Assembly (NCBI RefSeq): GCF_945873775.1
Contig: NZ_CAMCEC010000013.1
Coordinates: 1 to 61,837, forward strand
Direction: 5' to 3'
DNA length: 61,837 nt
Source: an uncultured Treponema sp.
Lineage (GTDB): Bacteria; Spirochaetota; Spirochaetia; Treponematales; Treponemataceae
This document shows positions 16,348 to 25,002 of this stretch, piece after piece; within the stretch, counting starts at the first letter, position 1, and the number at the start of each line of letters is the position of its first letter. The notes beneath the pieces were generated by a model. The model saw only the letters and a program-made list of their open reading frames with translations, was not told the origin of the DNA and did no database searches. The position numbers and the translations under genes were made by a program.

Positions 16348-17842
16348 GTCCTTTAAACAGAAACTTTCTTATGCGTATGATTTTTTGCATTTTAAGCTGA
16401 CTTATAATTTCATCCGTATCTGAATGTTCATAAATATTTACCGAGCAATTTTTTCCAGCCGATTTATTCAAGGCAATCATCGCTTCTTGATTCAATTCAT
16501 CTTGAGTAAAACGGTTTGGATTTTTTCTTACAAGTTCCATAACAATTTTTGCATCAAGCGCAATTTTTTTATCTGATTTTCCAGAGCAAACATCACAGCC
16601 ATCACACGTCGCCTGTTCTCCGCCCAACGCATCCAATAAAATTTGACGGCGGCAAGTTTTACTTTCTGCAAATTTCTGCATAACTTTTCTTCTGTCATTT
16701 TCTTTTACTGCTGAAAATTTTTTGTGATCGTTAAAACTCCAAAGTAATATCGCATTTGAAATTTTTCCATCCCTTCCTCCGCGGCCGGCTTCCTGAATAT
16801 AAGATTCCGCGCTTGGGCTTGGCTCCAAATGAATAACAGTGCGAATATTTTTCTTGTCCACTCCCATTCCAAAAGCGCAAGTGCAGCACAAAATCGCATC
16901 ATCTTTCGGATAAAACCATTTTTCAACTTTTTGCTTTTCTTCACGGGTCATTCCAGCATGATAAAATTTCACTTTGTCATTTCCATAGTAAGCAGAAAGT
17001 TCCCTCGCCATGTCTTCAGATTTTGCACGAGTTCCGCAAAAAACAATCAGCGGCTTTTGTTCCGTCAGCGCAAGCAAAAAGGCAGTCCGTTTTTTCGCAT
17101 AGCATTTTACGACTTGATAATGAATATTCGGACGGTCGCTTTCACTTCTTACAATTTTCGCCTCTCCATCAAAAAGAACTTCAGAAACTCTTGCAAGAAC
17201 ACTTTCCGAAGCAGTCGCAGTAAAAGCTGTTACAACCGGCGGATTAATTTTTTTTATAACATCGCCAAGATTTAAATAAGCAGGCCTAAAGGAATCGCCC
17301 CACTCGCTTACACAATGCGCCTCGTCAATTGCAATGTGAACAATTCCAAACGAACAAAGCCGCTCCAAAAGATTTTGATTTTGCAACGCCTCTGGATTTG
17401 TAATTATCACTTTTGCACCGTTCTTTATGCGCATAAAATTTTCCTCACGCTCCAAATCAGTCTGACCGCCGCGAAACACAACGCAGTCAAGGCCGCCTTC
17501 ATCCATTCTTCTTTTTTGATCTGAAATAAGCGCAAGCAAAGGATAAATAACAAGCGTAGGTTTATTTAAAAGCAAAGCCGGCGCAAGAAAGCAAAGCGAT
17601 TTTCCAGCTCCAGTCGGAAGCAAAACAATCTGCCGTCCATTCGAACAGACATCATCTTTTAAAACATCATTTCTTGGATTTGCCGAATCCAAAATATTTG
17701 CAATTACAATTCTCTGCCACGGAAAAAAATACGAAATGCCAAACGCTTTTTTTGCCGCCTGCAAAACTTCATCAGAATCCAAAGTGTTTTCTTCTTCCGA
17801 TTCTGGAGCTGTCCAAAATTCATCATTGTTTTCTTCTGCCAT
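16259..17842 (-). CDS. recQ: RecQ-family ATP-dependent DNA helicase
   Basis: 527 residues. A 3'-5' DNA helicase of superfamily 2: Walker A PTGAGKS near residue 76, DEAH box IDEAHCVSEWGDSFRPAYL near 177, AFTATAS, then the second RecA lobe with FGMGVDKKNIRTVIH and QEAGRGGRDG, and a zinc-binding module CRRQILLD ... CDGCDVC. There is no HRDC domain, so it is a short RecQ. The C terminus after residue ~495 is basic and reads through DNA also coding for the M16 peptidase. The motifs make helicase assignment firm; RecQ rather than a paralogue is likely. Confidence 0.88.
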   Translation of the reverse strand: MAEENNDEFWTAPESEEENTLDSDEVLQAAKKAFGISYFFPWQRIVIANILDSANPRNDVLKDDVCSNGRQIVLLPTGAGKSLCFLAPALLLNKPTLVIYPLLALISDQKRRMDEGGLDCVVFRGGQTDLEREENFMRIKNGAKVIITNPEALQNQNLLERLCSFGIVHIAIDEAHCVSEWGDSFRPAYLNLGDVIKKINPPVVTAFTATASESVLARVSEVLFDGEAKIVRSESDRPNIHYQVVKCYAKKRTAFLLALTEQKPLIVFCGTRAKSEDMARELSAYYGNDKVKFYHAGMTREEKQKVEKWFYPKDDAILCCTCAFGMGVDKKNIRTVIHLEPSPSAESYIQEAGRGGRDGKISNAILLWSFNDHKKFSAVKENDRRKVMQKFAESKTCRRQILLDALGGEQATCDGCDVCSGKSDKKIALDAKIVMELVRKNPNRFTQDELNQEAMIALNKSAGKNCSVNIYEHSDTDEIISQLKMQKIIRIRKFLFKGLIAPARQNLKLYFRQLLRTKRKDFQPSIF

Positions 17843-17861
17843 AAAGTCCTCTTTTTATTTG

Positions 17862-17901
17862 CAAAAAAAAACTGCCTAATAAATTTTACTTTACTAGGCA
17901 G
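17862..17901 (-). terminator. Terminator of the antiporter gene
   Basis: On the minus strand, stem CTGCCTA / TAGGCAG (with further TAAA pairing inside) followed by about nine T. It lies between the antiporter stop and the recQ start. Confidence 0.85.
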
Positions 17902-17978
17902 CCTGATTTTTTCTGATAAAAACTTTATTGCTTAAGAAAAACAAAAAATGTTGGATTAACTAAAAACTTTTATTCATT

Positions 17979-20084
17979 CTAAGAATTATTTTTCCGCGCG
18001 GCAAATTTCTTCATCTTTTCAAAAAGAGATTTCGCATCAGGACATTTCAAAAGCTCTTCAACATTTTTTTCATCACGCAGAATGTAGCTCATAGAAGAAA
18101 GCAAAAGCATGTGAGGCGAAGAAGTTTTTTTAGGCGAAACAATCATAACAAAGACCTTGCACTTTTCACCGTCAAGGGAATCAAAGTCCACACCATTGCG
18201 GCTAATTCCCAAGGCAACGCAAGTGTGAGTGACGGCGTCGGATTTTCCATGCGGGAAAGCAACTCCGTGCTGCATTCCAGTGCTCATAATATTTTCGCGC
18301 TCGCGGACATCTGAAAGAACAGTTTCCCAGTTGCGCACAGCCCCGGAATTTGCAAGAAGCATAACCATTTCCTGAAGAATCTGCTCTTTTGTTGTTCCCT
18401 TCAAATCAACAGAAACAGCGTCCGGCGCAAAAAGCTTAAGGATGTCGGAACTTGTGCGGCTCACTTCGCTCTGATCAAAAAAATTTATTTTTTCAGGAAC
18501 ATAGTTTTCCTTTAAATCCTGAACAAGATTTCCAAGGCGGATTAAAACTTCGTACATCGCGTTTTTCACAAAGCCTGAATCTTCCGCGCTTGTTTCAATT
18601 TTTACAACAGACTCAGTTTCTGTAATTGAAAGGGAAATTCCGTCTTTTCTTGCCTGGGAAATTCCGTCGGAAATATTCATCATCTGAACATAAAAACCTT
18701 CGCTTCTAAGATCCTTAAGGAAAATGTCAATTACAAGGTCAGCAATTTCATCAGAACCAAAGTCCCAGGTAAACGCAACGTTATCTGTTGAGCGCGTTTC
18801 TTTTTTTGTTCCCTTTCCGCTTATAGAAAGAGCCGCAGAAATAAGAGGAGGCGCAAACAAAGTTGTAACAAGCGTCATAAGAATAACAACGCCGAACATC
18901 TGCTCGTCAAGAATTCCAGCCGTAAGACCGATTCCCGCAATAATAAGAGCAACTTCTCCACGCGGAATCATTCCGCAGCCGATTCTCAAAGCGCCTTTCA
19001 AGTTAAAGCCGAACCCTAAAGCAGGAAGTCCGCAGCCAACAACTTTTGCAACAACCGCAAGAACTGTATAGAACGCGCCGAACGCAAGAACTTCCTTGGA
19101 CATAAGCTCGCGCATATTCACCATCATTCCCATTACAGCAAAAAACAGCGGAACAAAAAATTTGTAAAGTCCGTGGATTCTTTCCTGAATAATCGCCGCA
19201 ATGTCTGTTGCAGAAAGCGAAAGTCCTGTAATGTACGCGCCAATAATCATCGCAAGCCCCTGCTTTTCAAAGAAGCCGCCAAGAAGCAACGCAATTCCCA
19301 AAGCGCAAATTGAAAAATCGTACGAATGCTTAAAAAGCTTAAGGAACTTTGCAATTTTCTTTGAAAACAAAAGACCCGCAGCGGTAAACACGAGCCATAT
19401 TCCAAAAGCGCGCGCCGCAATCAAAAGAATCTTAGCTCCGTCAATAGAAACTTGTCCGCCTTCAGAACTCAAAGCCGCGACAATTCCCATTACAACAGCA
19501 AGAAGAATAATTCCAAGAACATCATCAAAAACAGCCGACGCAAGAATCGTAACGCCTTCCGGGGAATCCATCTTCTTTTTGTCAGATAAAATGCGCGCCG
19601 TAATTCCTACAGAAGTCGCGGTGGACATAATTCCAAGGAAAAGGCATCTTACATCCATTATTCCGCAGCCAAAAAGCATCATTCCGGCAACATCGCCCAA
19701 AAGGAACGAAGCAACAACTCCGCCAAGACCAATTACGCCGCCAGCAAGTGAATAGCGCAAGAAAAGCGCAAGGTCAGTTTCAAGGCCGGAAGCAAAAAGC
19801 AAGATAACAGAAGCCACGGTAGAAAAGCCGTAAAGCTCAGGAGTTACAGCAAGCGAAACAGAATTCAAACTGAAAATTCCAGACGGAAATCCAGGAAGCG
19901 GAATTGCTCCCAAAGCGTAAGGACCAATAACAACACCGGCAATCAGCTCGCCAAGAACTGATGAAATTCTAGCTTTCTTAGCAAGAAATCCAAAAAAGCG
20001 GACAGCAAAAAGCAAAACTCCGATTTGAATAACAAGATTTCCCATCCGGGCTGTAATATCGCCTTCCAAAAAAAAAGCCTCCAT
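17979..20084 (-). CDS. CPA2 cation/proton antiporter fused to a PTS IIA (PtsN-type) domain
   Basis: 701 residues. Residues ~15-400 form about twelve membrane helices of the Na+/H+ exchanger (CPA2, KefB/GerN-like) fold, with ELIAGVVIGPYALG and SSEG-type polar helices. A linker domain (about 425-525) follows, then a PTS EIIA type-2 domain (545-695) with the phospho-histidine site GVAFPHGKSD (His near 612). A phosphorylated IIA domain on an antiporter would couple ion flux to PTS phosphorylation state. Fits with hprK-ptsH 2 kb away and trkAH at 40 kb. Whether K+ or Na+ is moved cannot be read. Confidence 0.88.
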   Translation of the reverse strand: MEAFFLEGDITARMGNLVIQIGVLLFAVRFFGFLAKKARISSVLGELIAGVVIGPYALGAIPLPGFPSGIFSLNSVSLAVTPELYGFSTVASVILLFASGLETDLALFLRYSLAGGVIGLGGVVASFLLGDVAGMMLFGCGIMDVRCLFLGIMSTATSVGITARILSDKKKMDSPEGVTILASAVFDDVLGIILLAVVMGIVAALSSEGGQVSIDGAKILLIAARAFGIWLVFTAAGLLFSKKIAKFLKLFKHSYDFSICALGIALLLGGFFEKQGLAMIIGAYITGLSLSATDIAAIIQERIHGLYKFFVPLFFAVMGMMVNMRELMSKEVLAFGAFYTVLAVVAKVVGCGLPALGFGFNLKGALRIGCGMIPRGEVALIIAGIGLTAGILDEQMFGVVILMTLVTTLFAPPLISAALSISGKGTKKETRSTDNVAFTWDFGSDEIADLVIDIFLKDLRSEGFYVQMMNISDGISQARKDGISLSITETESVVKIETSAEDSGFVKNAMYEVLIRLGNLVQDLKENYVPEKINFFDQSEVSRTSSDILKLFAPDAVSVDLKGTTKEQILQEMVMLLANSGAVRNWETVLSDVRERENIMSTGMQHGVAFPHGKSDAVTHTCVALGISRNGVDFDSLDGEKCKVFVMIVSPKKTSSPHMLLLSSMSYILRDEKNVEELLKCPDAKSLFEKMKKFAARKNNS

Positions 20085-20166
20085 GTAAAAATATAAGTCC
20101 GTATTTTATAACCTTTTTTAGACCTATACAATACACAGAGGCTTCAAAACTTAAGCAGGAATAAAG

Positions 20167-20478
20167 CTACTTCTTGTCTGCAATGCCGAATTCCTTCCAG
20201 CCCGACTGCGGAATCGTAAGCTTAACACGCCTTTTTGCATCAAGAACTTCTTTGCTTAAAAGCTTCGTCTTTTCAGTAAGCTCAGCGGTGCAAGACTTAA
20301 GATCGGCCTTTAGCTTTTCCTGCTTGCTGTCCAGCTCGCGGATTCCATTGACCATTTCTTCAATTTGAACGGCCTGCTCTTCTCCCAAGCTCACCTTGGC
20401 AAGCTCCTCCATGTGCGCCCTGATGCCAGACACCATAAGCCTTGCATCGCTCAGTTTCTGCGCGAATGTTTCTCCCAT
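20167..20478 (-). CDS. Small coiled-coil protein of unknown function
   Basis: 103 residues, not recognised. Residues ~30-85 form a long heptad-rich helix (EEQAVQIEEMVNGIRELD...) that should dimerise as a coiled coil; the C terminus has a short TIPQSGWKEFGI tail. No signal peptide or membrane segment, so cytoplasmic. GGGGGC precedes the ATG by 6 bases. The promoter (20534-20562, minus) and the 240-bp phased dyad array behind it make this the most elaborately controlled gene in the window for its size. Confidence 0.7.
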   Translation of the reverse strand: MGETFAQKLSDARLMVSGIRAHMEELAKVSLGEEQAVQIEEMVNGIRELDSKQEKLKADLKSCTAELTEKTKLLSKEVLDAKRRVKLTIPQSGWKEFGIADKK

Positions 20479-20533
20479 TCTTTGCCCCCTTCTTAGTTTT
20501 TTAAGCTGAAAAAATGAATTTCCTTATAAATAA

Positions 20534-20562
20534 AAGATAAGCATAGAACTGTATAAAAACAA
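20534..20562 (-). promoter_or_regulatory. Promoter of the coiled-coil gene
   Basis: On the minus strand TTGTTT (20562-20557), 17 bases, TATCTT (20539-20534). Predicted start near 20527, giving a leader of about 48 bases. The phased array starts 8 bases upstream of the -35 box. Confidence 0.6.
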
Positions 20563-20570
20563 CTAAAACA

Positions 20571-20810
20571 GGAGGAAATTCTCAAGAATACGCCTAAAAA
20601 CTCAAGAACAAAAGAAATTCTTCAGGAATATGAGAAATTCTACAAGAATATCATATATTCTTCTGGAATATTTAATATTCTTGAGGAATATACAATATTC
20701 TTCTGTAAAATGTATAAAAATGCAAGAATATATCTTATTCTCCTAGAATATTCAATATTCTTGAAAATTTTGCATAAAAATTGAAGAATACAGTTAATTC
20801 TCCAGAGAAA
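20571..20810. repeat. Twelve tandem 20-bp units with embedded ATTCT..GAATA dyads
   Basis: Cutting the sequence every 20 bases from 20571 aligns twelve units without a gap. Most contain ATTCT-N4/5-GAATA or close variants, e.g. 20611-20630, 20631-20650, 20651-20670, 20671-20690 and 20731-20750; others keep only the A-tract and AAGAATA half (20591, 20711, 20771). The units are diverged in sequence but not in length. 20 is not a multiple of three and no frame is open throughout, so this is not coding. It lies directly upstream of the minus-strand promoter at 20534-20562. Confidence 0.85.
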
Positions 20811-20915
20811 TCAAAGAATCTATATGCTGCCTGCCTTTAACTTCAAGTTTTAATAAAAACAGCCATTTAAATGTCATTTATGTGATAATAAATTTCATTA
20901 TTATGACAAACAAAC

Positions 20916-20986
20916 TGTCATTGCCGTGCTTGACACGGCAATCTTCTGTGATAAAACGGATTCCCCGATCAAGCCGGAGAATGACA
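20916..20986. repeat. REP-like hairpin pair in inverted orientation
   Basis: 20916-20943 is the reverse-oriented copy (stem TTGCCGTG/CACGGCAA) and 20959-20986 the forward copy (stem TTCCCCG/CGGAGAA around TCAAGC). Together they form a tail-to-tail pair of about 71 bases. The rest of 20811-21036 shows nothing else I can name. Confidence 0.75.
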
Positions 20987-21036
20987 AGAGTTCTATCAGG
21001 GAATAAAAGCTATGTATAAAACTCAAGTTTACAAAA

Positions 21037-21801
21037 TTACTTTTTTGCCACAATTACCATTGTTTTGGCGTTTTGGTCGTAAGGTTCGCCGCAAAATCCT
21101 CCGAAAACCTGCGCAGAAGAAAATCCGCACTCTTTGCAAAGAATGTCGCGTAGCTCGGCGGCGGAATATAGTCGCTGGATAAATTCGTGCTCAATTCGTT
21201 TTCCGTCCTTGCCAATTAAAATCCATTTTGAAAGCAAGCCTTCCCATGCACCCTGAACTTTGAATTCTGTAAGGACTGTCATTCCGGCGCGCTCAAACCA
21301 TTCGCCTTCTGTAAAATATTTTACGGCAGTTTCGCGGCTTATGCATTCAAGAACAAAGGTTCCGCCTTTTTTAAGGGCAGCATTCACTTTTTTTAGGATT
21401 TTTATGTCGTCGCTGATTTTGTCGCAATAGCCAAACGAATTGTAAATGTTCACGGCGGCGTCAAATTTCTTGCGTGAAGAAAAAGTTCTCATGTCCTTGT
21501 TTATAAATTCAATCTGAACGCCTTCATCCTGCGCAGTTTCCTTTGCCGCATCCAAAAACGGCTGGGTAATGTCAACGCCAGTAACGTTCAGTCCAAGAAG
21601 CGCAAGCTCCACGCTGATTCTTCCAGGCCCGCAGCAAACATCCAGCACGCGCTCCCCTTCGCCAAGCTCCGCAAGATTCACCACGCTTTTTGCAATTCCT
21701 GCCGCCTGCGCCCACTGCTGCCCGTCAAACATAATCGGCCCGTAGTTCAGCCAGAAATCTTCGTTTTCAAACCATTCAGTTTCAGTTTTTTTGTTTTTCA
21801 T
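21037..21801 (-). CDS. SAM-dependent methyltransferase (class I)
   Basis: 254 residues. The SAM-binding motif VLDVCCGPGRISVELA near residue 53 and NVTGVDITQPFLDAA near 75 define a Rossmann-fold class-I methyltransferase; EFINKDMRTF supplies motif II/III. The substrate domain (residues ~150-240) resembles small-molecule methyltransferases of the Methyltransf_25 type. Substrate unknown. It stands alone, divergent from hprK. Confidence 0.85.
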   Translation of the reverse strand: MKNKKTETEWFENEDFWLNYGPIMFDGQQWAQAAGIAKSVVNLAELGEGERVLDVCCGPGRISVELALLGLNVTGVDITQPFLDAAKETAQDEGVQIEFINKDMRTFSSRKKFDAAVNIYNSFGYCDKISDDIKILKKVNAALKKGGTFVLECISRETAVKYFTEGEWFERAGMTVLTEFKVQGAWEGLLSKWILIGKDGKRIEHEFIQRLYSAAELRDILCKECGFSSAQVFGGFCGEPYDQNAKTMVIVAKK

Positions 21802-21814
21802 TAGTCATTCCATA

Positions 21815-21843
21815 TTGAGTTTATTTATTCATAGTTGTATACT
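21815..21843 (+). promoter_or_regulatory. Promoter of the hprK operon, probably leaderless
   Basis: TTGAGT (21815-21820), 17 bases, TATACT (21838-21843). The hprK ATG is at 21850, six bases after the -10 box, just where transcription should begin. No ribosome binding site is present. Confidence 0.65.
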
Positions 21844-21849
21844 ATATAT

Positions 21850-22839
21850 ATGTCGGAAAAAAAGATAACAGTATTAGACCTTCTTGACTTGGATTTAAAA
21901 GGCCAGGACTCTCTGAACATGAAGTGCATTGCAGGAAGGTCGGGTCTTTATAGGGAAATAACTGTTTCCGACATAAACCGCCCAGGGCTTGCAATTTCCG
22001 GATTTTATGAGTCGTTTGCCTATGAACGCGTCCAGCTTTTTGGAAGAGGAGAATCCGCCTATCTTAGAAAGCTTGAATCCGAAGGAAATTTCGACCTTAT
22101 AAAAAAATTCTTTACTTATGAGATGCCATGCATAGTTTTTAGCCACAGCATTGAGCCTTCGGAATTTTTTCTTTCAATCGCGGAATCTTCAAGATGCGCG
22201 GTACTTCAGACTGACTTGATTTCAACTGATTTTTCACAGCGGCTTTTAAGAGTTTTTTCAAATATTTTTGCGCCAAGAAAAACGCTCCACGGAGTTTTTG
22301 TAGAAGTTTACGGCGTTGGAATTCTTCTTATTGGAGAAAGCGGCGTCGGAAAAAGTGAAACTGCGCTTGAGCTTGTTGAGCGCGGACATCGGCTTGTTGC
22401 GGACGACATTGTTGAAATAAGATGCGTAAACGGAAACTCAATTATCGGACAGGGAGCAAACAAGCTTATAAGCCACCACATGGAAATCCGCGGGCTTGGA
22501 ATTATAAACATCGCTCAGCTTTATGGAGTCGGCGCAATCCGTGAGCAAAAAGAAGTGCAAATGGTCATAAAGCTTGAAGCCTGGAGCCAGACAAAAGTCT
22601 ATGACAGAATCGGAACAAAGGGAGCTTTTATAGATCTTTTGGGCGTAAAAATTCCGATTATAGAAATTCCTGTAAAACCGGGAAGAAACCTTCCAATTAT
22701 AATTGAAGCCGCCGCAATGAACGAAAGATTAAAAACAATGGGCTACTATTCCGCGCAGGAATTCAACCAGAACATTTTGCGCTGGATAGAAACTGGAGCA
22801 GCCCAAAGAGATTACTATGGAAAAGAAGACTCTTATTGA
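21850..22839 (+). CDS. hprK: HPr kinase/phosphorylase
   Basis: 329 residues from ATG 21850 (a TTG at 21835 in frame lies inside the promoter). It phosphorylates Ser46 of HPr with ATP or PPi and reverses it. The C-terminal kinase domain has the P-loop GESGVGKSETALEL (near residue 162), HRLVADDIVEIR, the signature region MEIRGLGIINIAQLYGVGAIR and EIPVKPGRNLPIIIEAAAMN. The substrate gene ptsH is immediately downstream, followed by lexA and holA in one probable operon. Confidence 0.95.
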   Translation: MSEKKITVLDLLDLDLKGQDSLNMKCIAGRSGLYREITVSDINRPGLAISGFYESFAYERVQLFGRGESAYLRKLESEGNFDLIKKFFTYEMPCIVFSHSIEPSEFFLSIAESSRCAVLQTDLISTDFSQRLLRVFSNIFAPRKTLHGVFVEVYGVGILLIGESGVGKSETALELVERGHRLVADDIVEIRCVNGNSIIGQGANKLISHHMEIRGLGIINIAQLYGVGAIREQKEVQMVIKLEAWSQTKVYDRIGTKGAFIDLLGVKIPIIEIPVKPGRNLPIIIEAAAMNERLKTMGYYSAQEFNQNILRWIETGAAQRDYYGKEDSY

Positions 22840-22871
22840 GTCCAAAAAATAAAAACAAAGGAAGTGCCACT

Positions 22872-23138
22872 GTGACAGAAAAAATTCTTACAGTTAGAAA
22901 CCGCGCAGGAATCCACGCAAGACCTGCAGCATTGATTGCCCAGACAGCAAACAAATTTTCATCCGAAATAATCCTTGAAAAAGACTCGACCACCGTAAAT
23001 GCCAAGTCAATAATGGGAGTTATCACAATGGCGGCTGGATACAACACAAACATAACTCTAAAGGCTGAAGGCTCGGACGAAAAAGAAGCTGCCGAAGCGA
23101 TTTTCAACCTTTTTGAAGCGAAATTTGAAGAGGAGTAG
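22872..23138 (+). CDS. ptsH: Phosphocarrier protein HPr
   Basis: 88 residues from GTG 22872, chosen because AAAGGAAG lies 7 bases before it; an in-frame TTG at 22836 overlapping the hprK stop would add an unlikely basic extension. Both regulatory sites are present: the phosphohistidine in NRAGIHARPA (His near 15) and the HprK site in NAKSIMGV (Ser near 46). No PTS permease or enzyme I is encoded in the window, but the IIA domain of the antiporter at 17979-20084 is a possible partner. In treponemes HPr may serve regulation more than sugar uptake. Confidence 0.95.
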   Translation: MTEKILTVRNRAGIHARPAALIAQTANKFSSEIILEKDSTTVNAKSIMGVITMAAGYNTNITLKAEGSDEKEAAEAIFNLFEAKFEEE

Positions 23139-23141
23139 CCG

Positions 23142-23756
23142 ATGAAAAATCTTACAGACCGGCAAAAGGAAGTTCTGGAATTTATCGCGCGTTTTACAGA
23201 AGAAAACGGCTATCCTCCGACTGTACGCGAAATTGGAGAAAACTTCGGAATTTCACTTAGAGCCGTGCAAGATCATATTGCCGCCTGCCAGAAAAAAGGC
23301 TATCTTTCGCAGTGCCAGAAACGCTCGCGCTCAATCCGTGTTTTAAAAGACGACGGACTTGTAAGGGAAACAAAGCCGTTCCTAGCAAAAATTCCGCTGC
23401 TTGGAACTGTTGCCGCAGGAAAGCCTCTTCTTTGCGAAGAAAACCTTGACGGTTATGTAAACATCGCAGAGCCTTTTGTGCGCCCGGGAAAAAGCTACTT
23501 TGCCCTTCACGTCCGCGGAGCAAGCATGGCAAATGCCGGAATTCTTGACGGAGACCTTGCAATAATCGAGCAGGCAGAAATCGCCACAGAAGGCCAGATT
23601 GTTGTCGCCGTTGTAAACAATGCAATCACATTAAAAAGATTTTACCGTGAAGAAGAAAGAATCCGCCTTCAGCCAGAAAATCCAGATTTCCAGCCGATTT
23701 ACACACGGGACGTTCAGATTGCAGGAATAATGGTTGGACTTGTAAGAACATACTAG
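23142..23756 (+). CDS. lexA: LexA SOS repressor
   Basis: 204 residues. N-terminal winged helix LTDRQKEVLEFIARFTEENGYPPTVREIGENFGISLRAVQDHI; the Ala-Gly self-cleavage site lies in GTVAAGKPL (near residue 90); catalytic Ser in RGASMANAGI (near 127) and Lys in NAITLKRF (near 164). It represses DNA-damage genes until RecA-stimulated autocleavage. GAGGAG precedes the ATG, and only three bases separate it from ptsH. I could not identify a LexA operator in front of it. Confidence 0.95.
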   Translation: MKNLTDRQKEVLEFIARFTEENGYPPTVREIGENFGISLRAVQDHIAACQKKGYLSQCQKRSRSIRVLKDDGLVRETKPFLAKIPLLGTVAAGKPLLCEENLDGYVNIAEPFVRPGKSYFALHVRGASMANAGILDGDLAIIEQAEIATEGQIVVAVVNNAITLKRFYREEERIRLQPENPDFQPIYTRDVQIAGIMVGLVRTY

Positions 23757-23757
23757 A

Positions 23758-24774
23758 ATGGCAGAAACAGAAGTTTATCTTTTTACAGGTCCAGAAGCCG
23801 GTGAAAAAAACGAAGCAATAGAAAATCTACGGGACGCAGCCTCAAAGAAAAACAACGGAATTGAGCAGTACAAATATTACGCCGCCGATGTAAGAATTGA
23901 AGATATTGTAGCCCAGCTTCAAAACGCAAGTCTTTTTTCTCCGGCGCTTTTTATAACGCTTAGAAATGCTGAACAGATAAAGCAAAAAAGCGACATTGAT
24001 TCTCTTGTTTCCTGGATAAAGGCTTCTAAAAATTCTCCAAACACGCTTGTTTTAATTTCCGAAGAAAATTCCATAGACAAAAAAATTGAAAGCGCAGTTC
24101 CTTCCAGCCACAAGAAAATTTTCTGGGAAATGTTTGAAAACAGAAAGCCCCAGTGGGTTGAAAGCTTCTTCAGGAAAAACGGATTTTCTATTGCGCCGGA
24201 TGCGGTTGATCAAATTCTTGAAATGGTCGAAAACAACACGGAAAGCCTCAAGGCCGAATGCTCAAGGTTTTTCTTTTGCTTTGAAAAAGGCGCAACAATC
24301 ACTTCTGCTGATGTGGAGAAAATTCTTTCACACAACCGGGAAGAAAATGCGTTTACACTTTTTGACTCAATGGCAGACATTTCAAAAAGTCCCAAGCAGC
24401 GTTTTGAAAATTCATTGGAAATTCTTCAGAAAATCCGTGCGACAAAAGAATCAAACGGAATCGCATTAATCGCAGGACTCACATATTGCTTTAGGCAGCT
24501 GCGGCAGTGGCATTCACTTCATTCAGGCGGAAAATCTCCAGCCGACTCAGAGCTAAAGTCATCAGGATTTTCAGGCAAAAAAAATCAGGAAAAATATTCA
24601 AAGGCAGCCAAAATCTGGACAGCAGGAGCCGCATCTTCAGTTCTTGCACTTCTTTCCGCAACCGACATTTCAATCAGGGAAACAGGAGCCGTCCTTGAAG
24701 AAACCTACCTTTATACGCTTATTTATTCGATTGTAATAAAAAACGGACTTTTCTGCTCCGTGTGCGAATATTAA
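23758..24774 (+). CDS. holA: DNA polymerase III delta subunit
   Basis: 338 residues, length and layout of HolA. Seen: N-terminal YLFTGPEAGEKNEAIENL (degenerate P-loop region of the clamp-loader fold), LFSPALFITLRNAEQI near residue 60, and the C-terminal helical collar domain LYTLIYSIVIKNG. It forms the sliding-clamp loader with gamma/tau and delta prime. The ATG follows the lexA stop by one base with no ribosome binding site of its own, so translation is probably coupled. Confidence 0.85.
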   Translation: MAETEVYLFTGPEAGEKNEAIENLRDAASKKNNGIEQYKYYAADVRIEDIVAQLQNASLFSPALFITLRNAEQIKQKSDIDSLVSWIKASKNSPNTLVLISEENSIDKKIESAVPSSHKKIFWEMFENRKPQWVESFFRKNGFSIAPDAVDQILEMVENNTESLKAECSRFFFCFEKGATITSADVEKILSHNREENAFTLFDSMADISKSPKQRFENSLEILQKIRATKESNGIALIAGLTYCFRQLRQWHSLHSGGKSPADSELKSSGFSGKKNQEKYSKAAKIWTAGAASSVLALLSATDISIRETGAVLEETYLYTLIYSIVIKNGLFCSVCEY

Positions 24775-24816
24775 AAATAATGAACTTTACCCTTAATTTC
24801 GAGTTTTGTAATTTTA

Positions 24817-24889
24817 TGTCATTATCGGGCTAGACCCAATAATCTATTTAATTTAGCAACAGATTGCCGTGTCAAGCACGGCAATGACA
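24817..24889. repeat. REP-like hairpin pair in inverted orientation
   Basis: 24817-24844 (TGTCATTATCGGG ... CCCAATAATC, reverse) and 24862-24889 (stem TTGCCGTG/CACGGCAA, forward), lying between the convergent holA and rpsD genes. Confidence 0.75.
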
Positions 24890-24948
24890 AACTGTTTAAC
24901 ATAGAAATGTCATTTAAATAGCAAAACTCAACATTTAAGATATTTAAA

Positions 24949-24980
24949 CAAAAAAAAATCCGCCTGAAAACAAGCGGACT
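24949..24980 (-). terminator. Terminator of rpsD
   Basis: On the minus strand GTCCGC ... GCGGAT stem followed by a long T-run (plus-strand A-run 24949-24958). Confidence 0.8.
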
Positions 24981-25002
24981 TTCTTTTTAAAGCGGAATCT
25001 AA

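Noticed and set aside
20571-20820. CRISPR array
   Set aside because: Units are contiguous 20-mers with no constant repeat plus unique spacer, and no cas genes are in the window.
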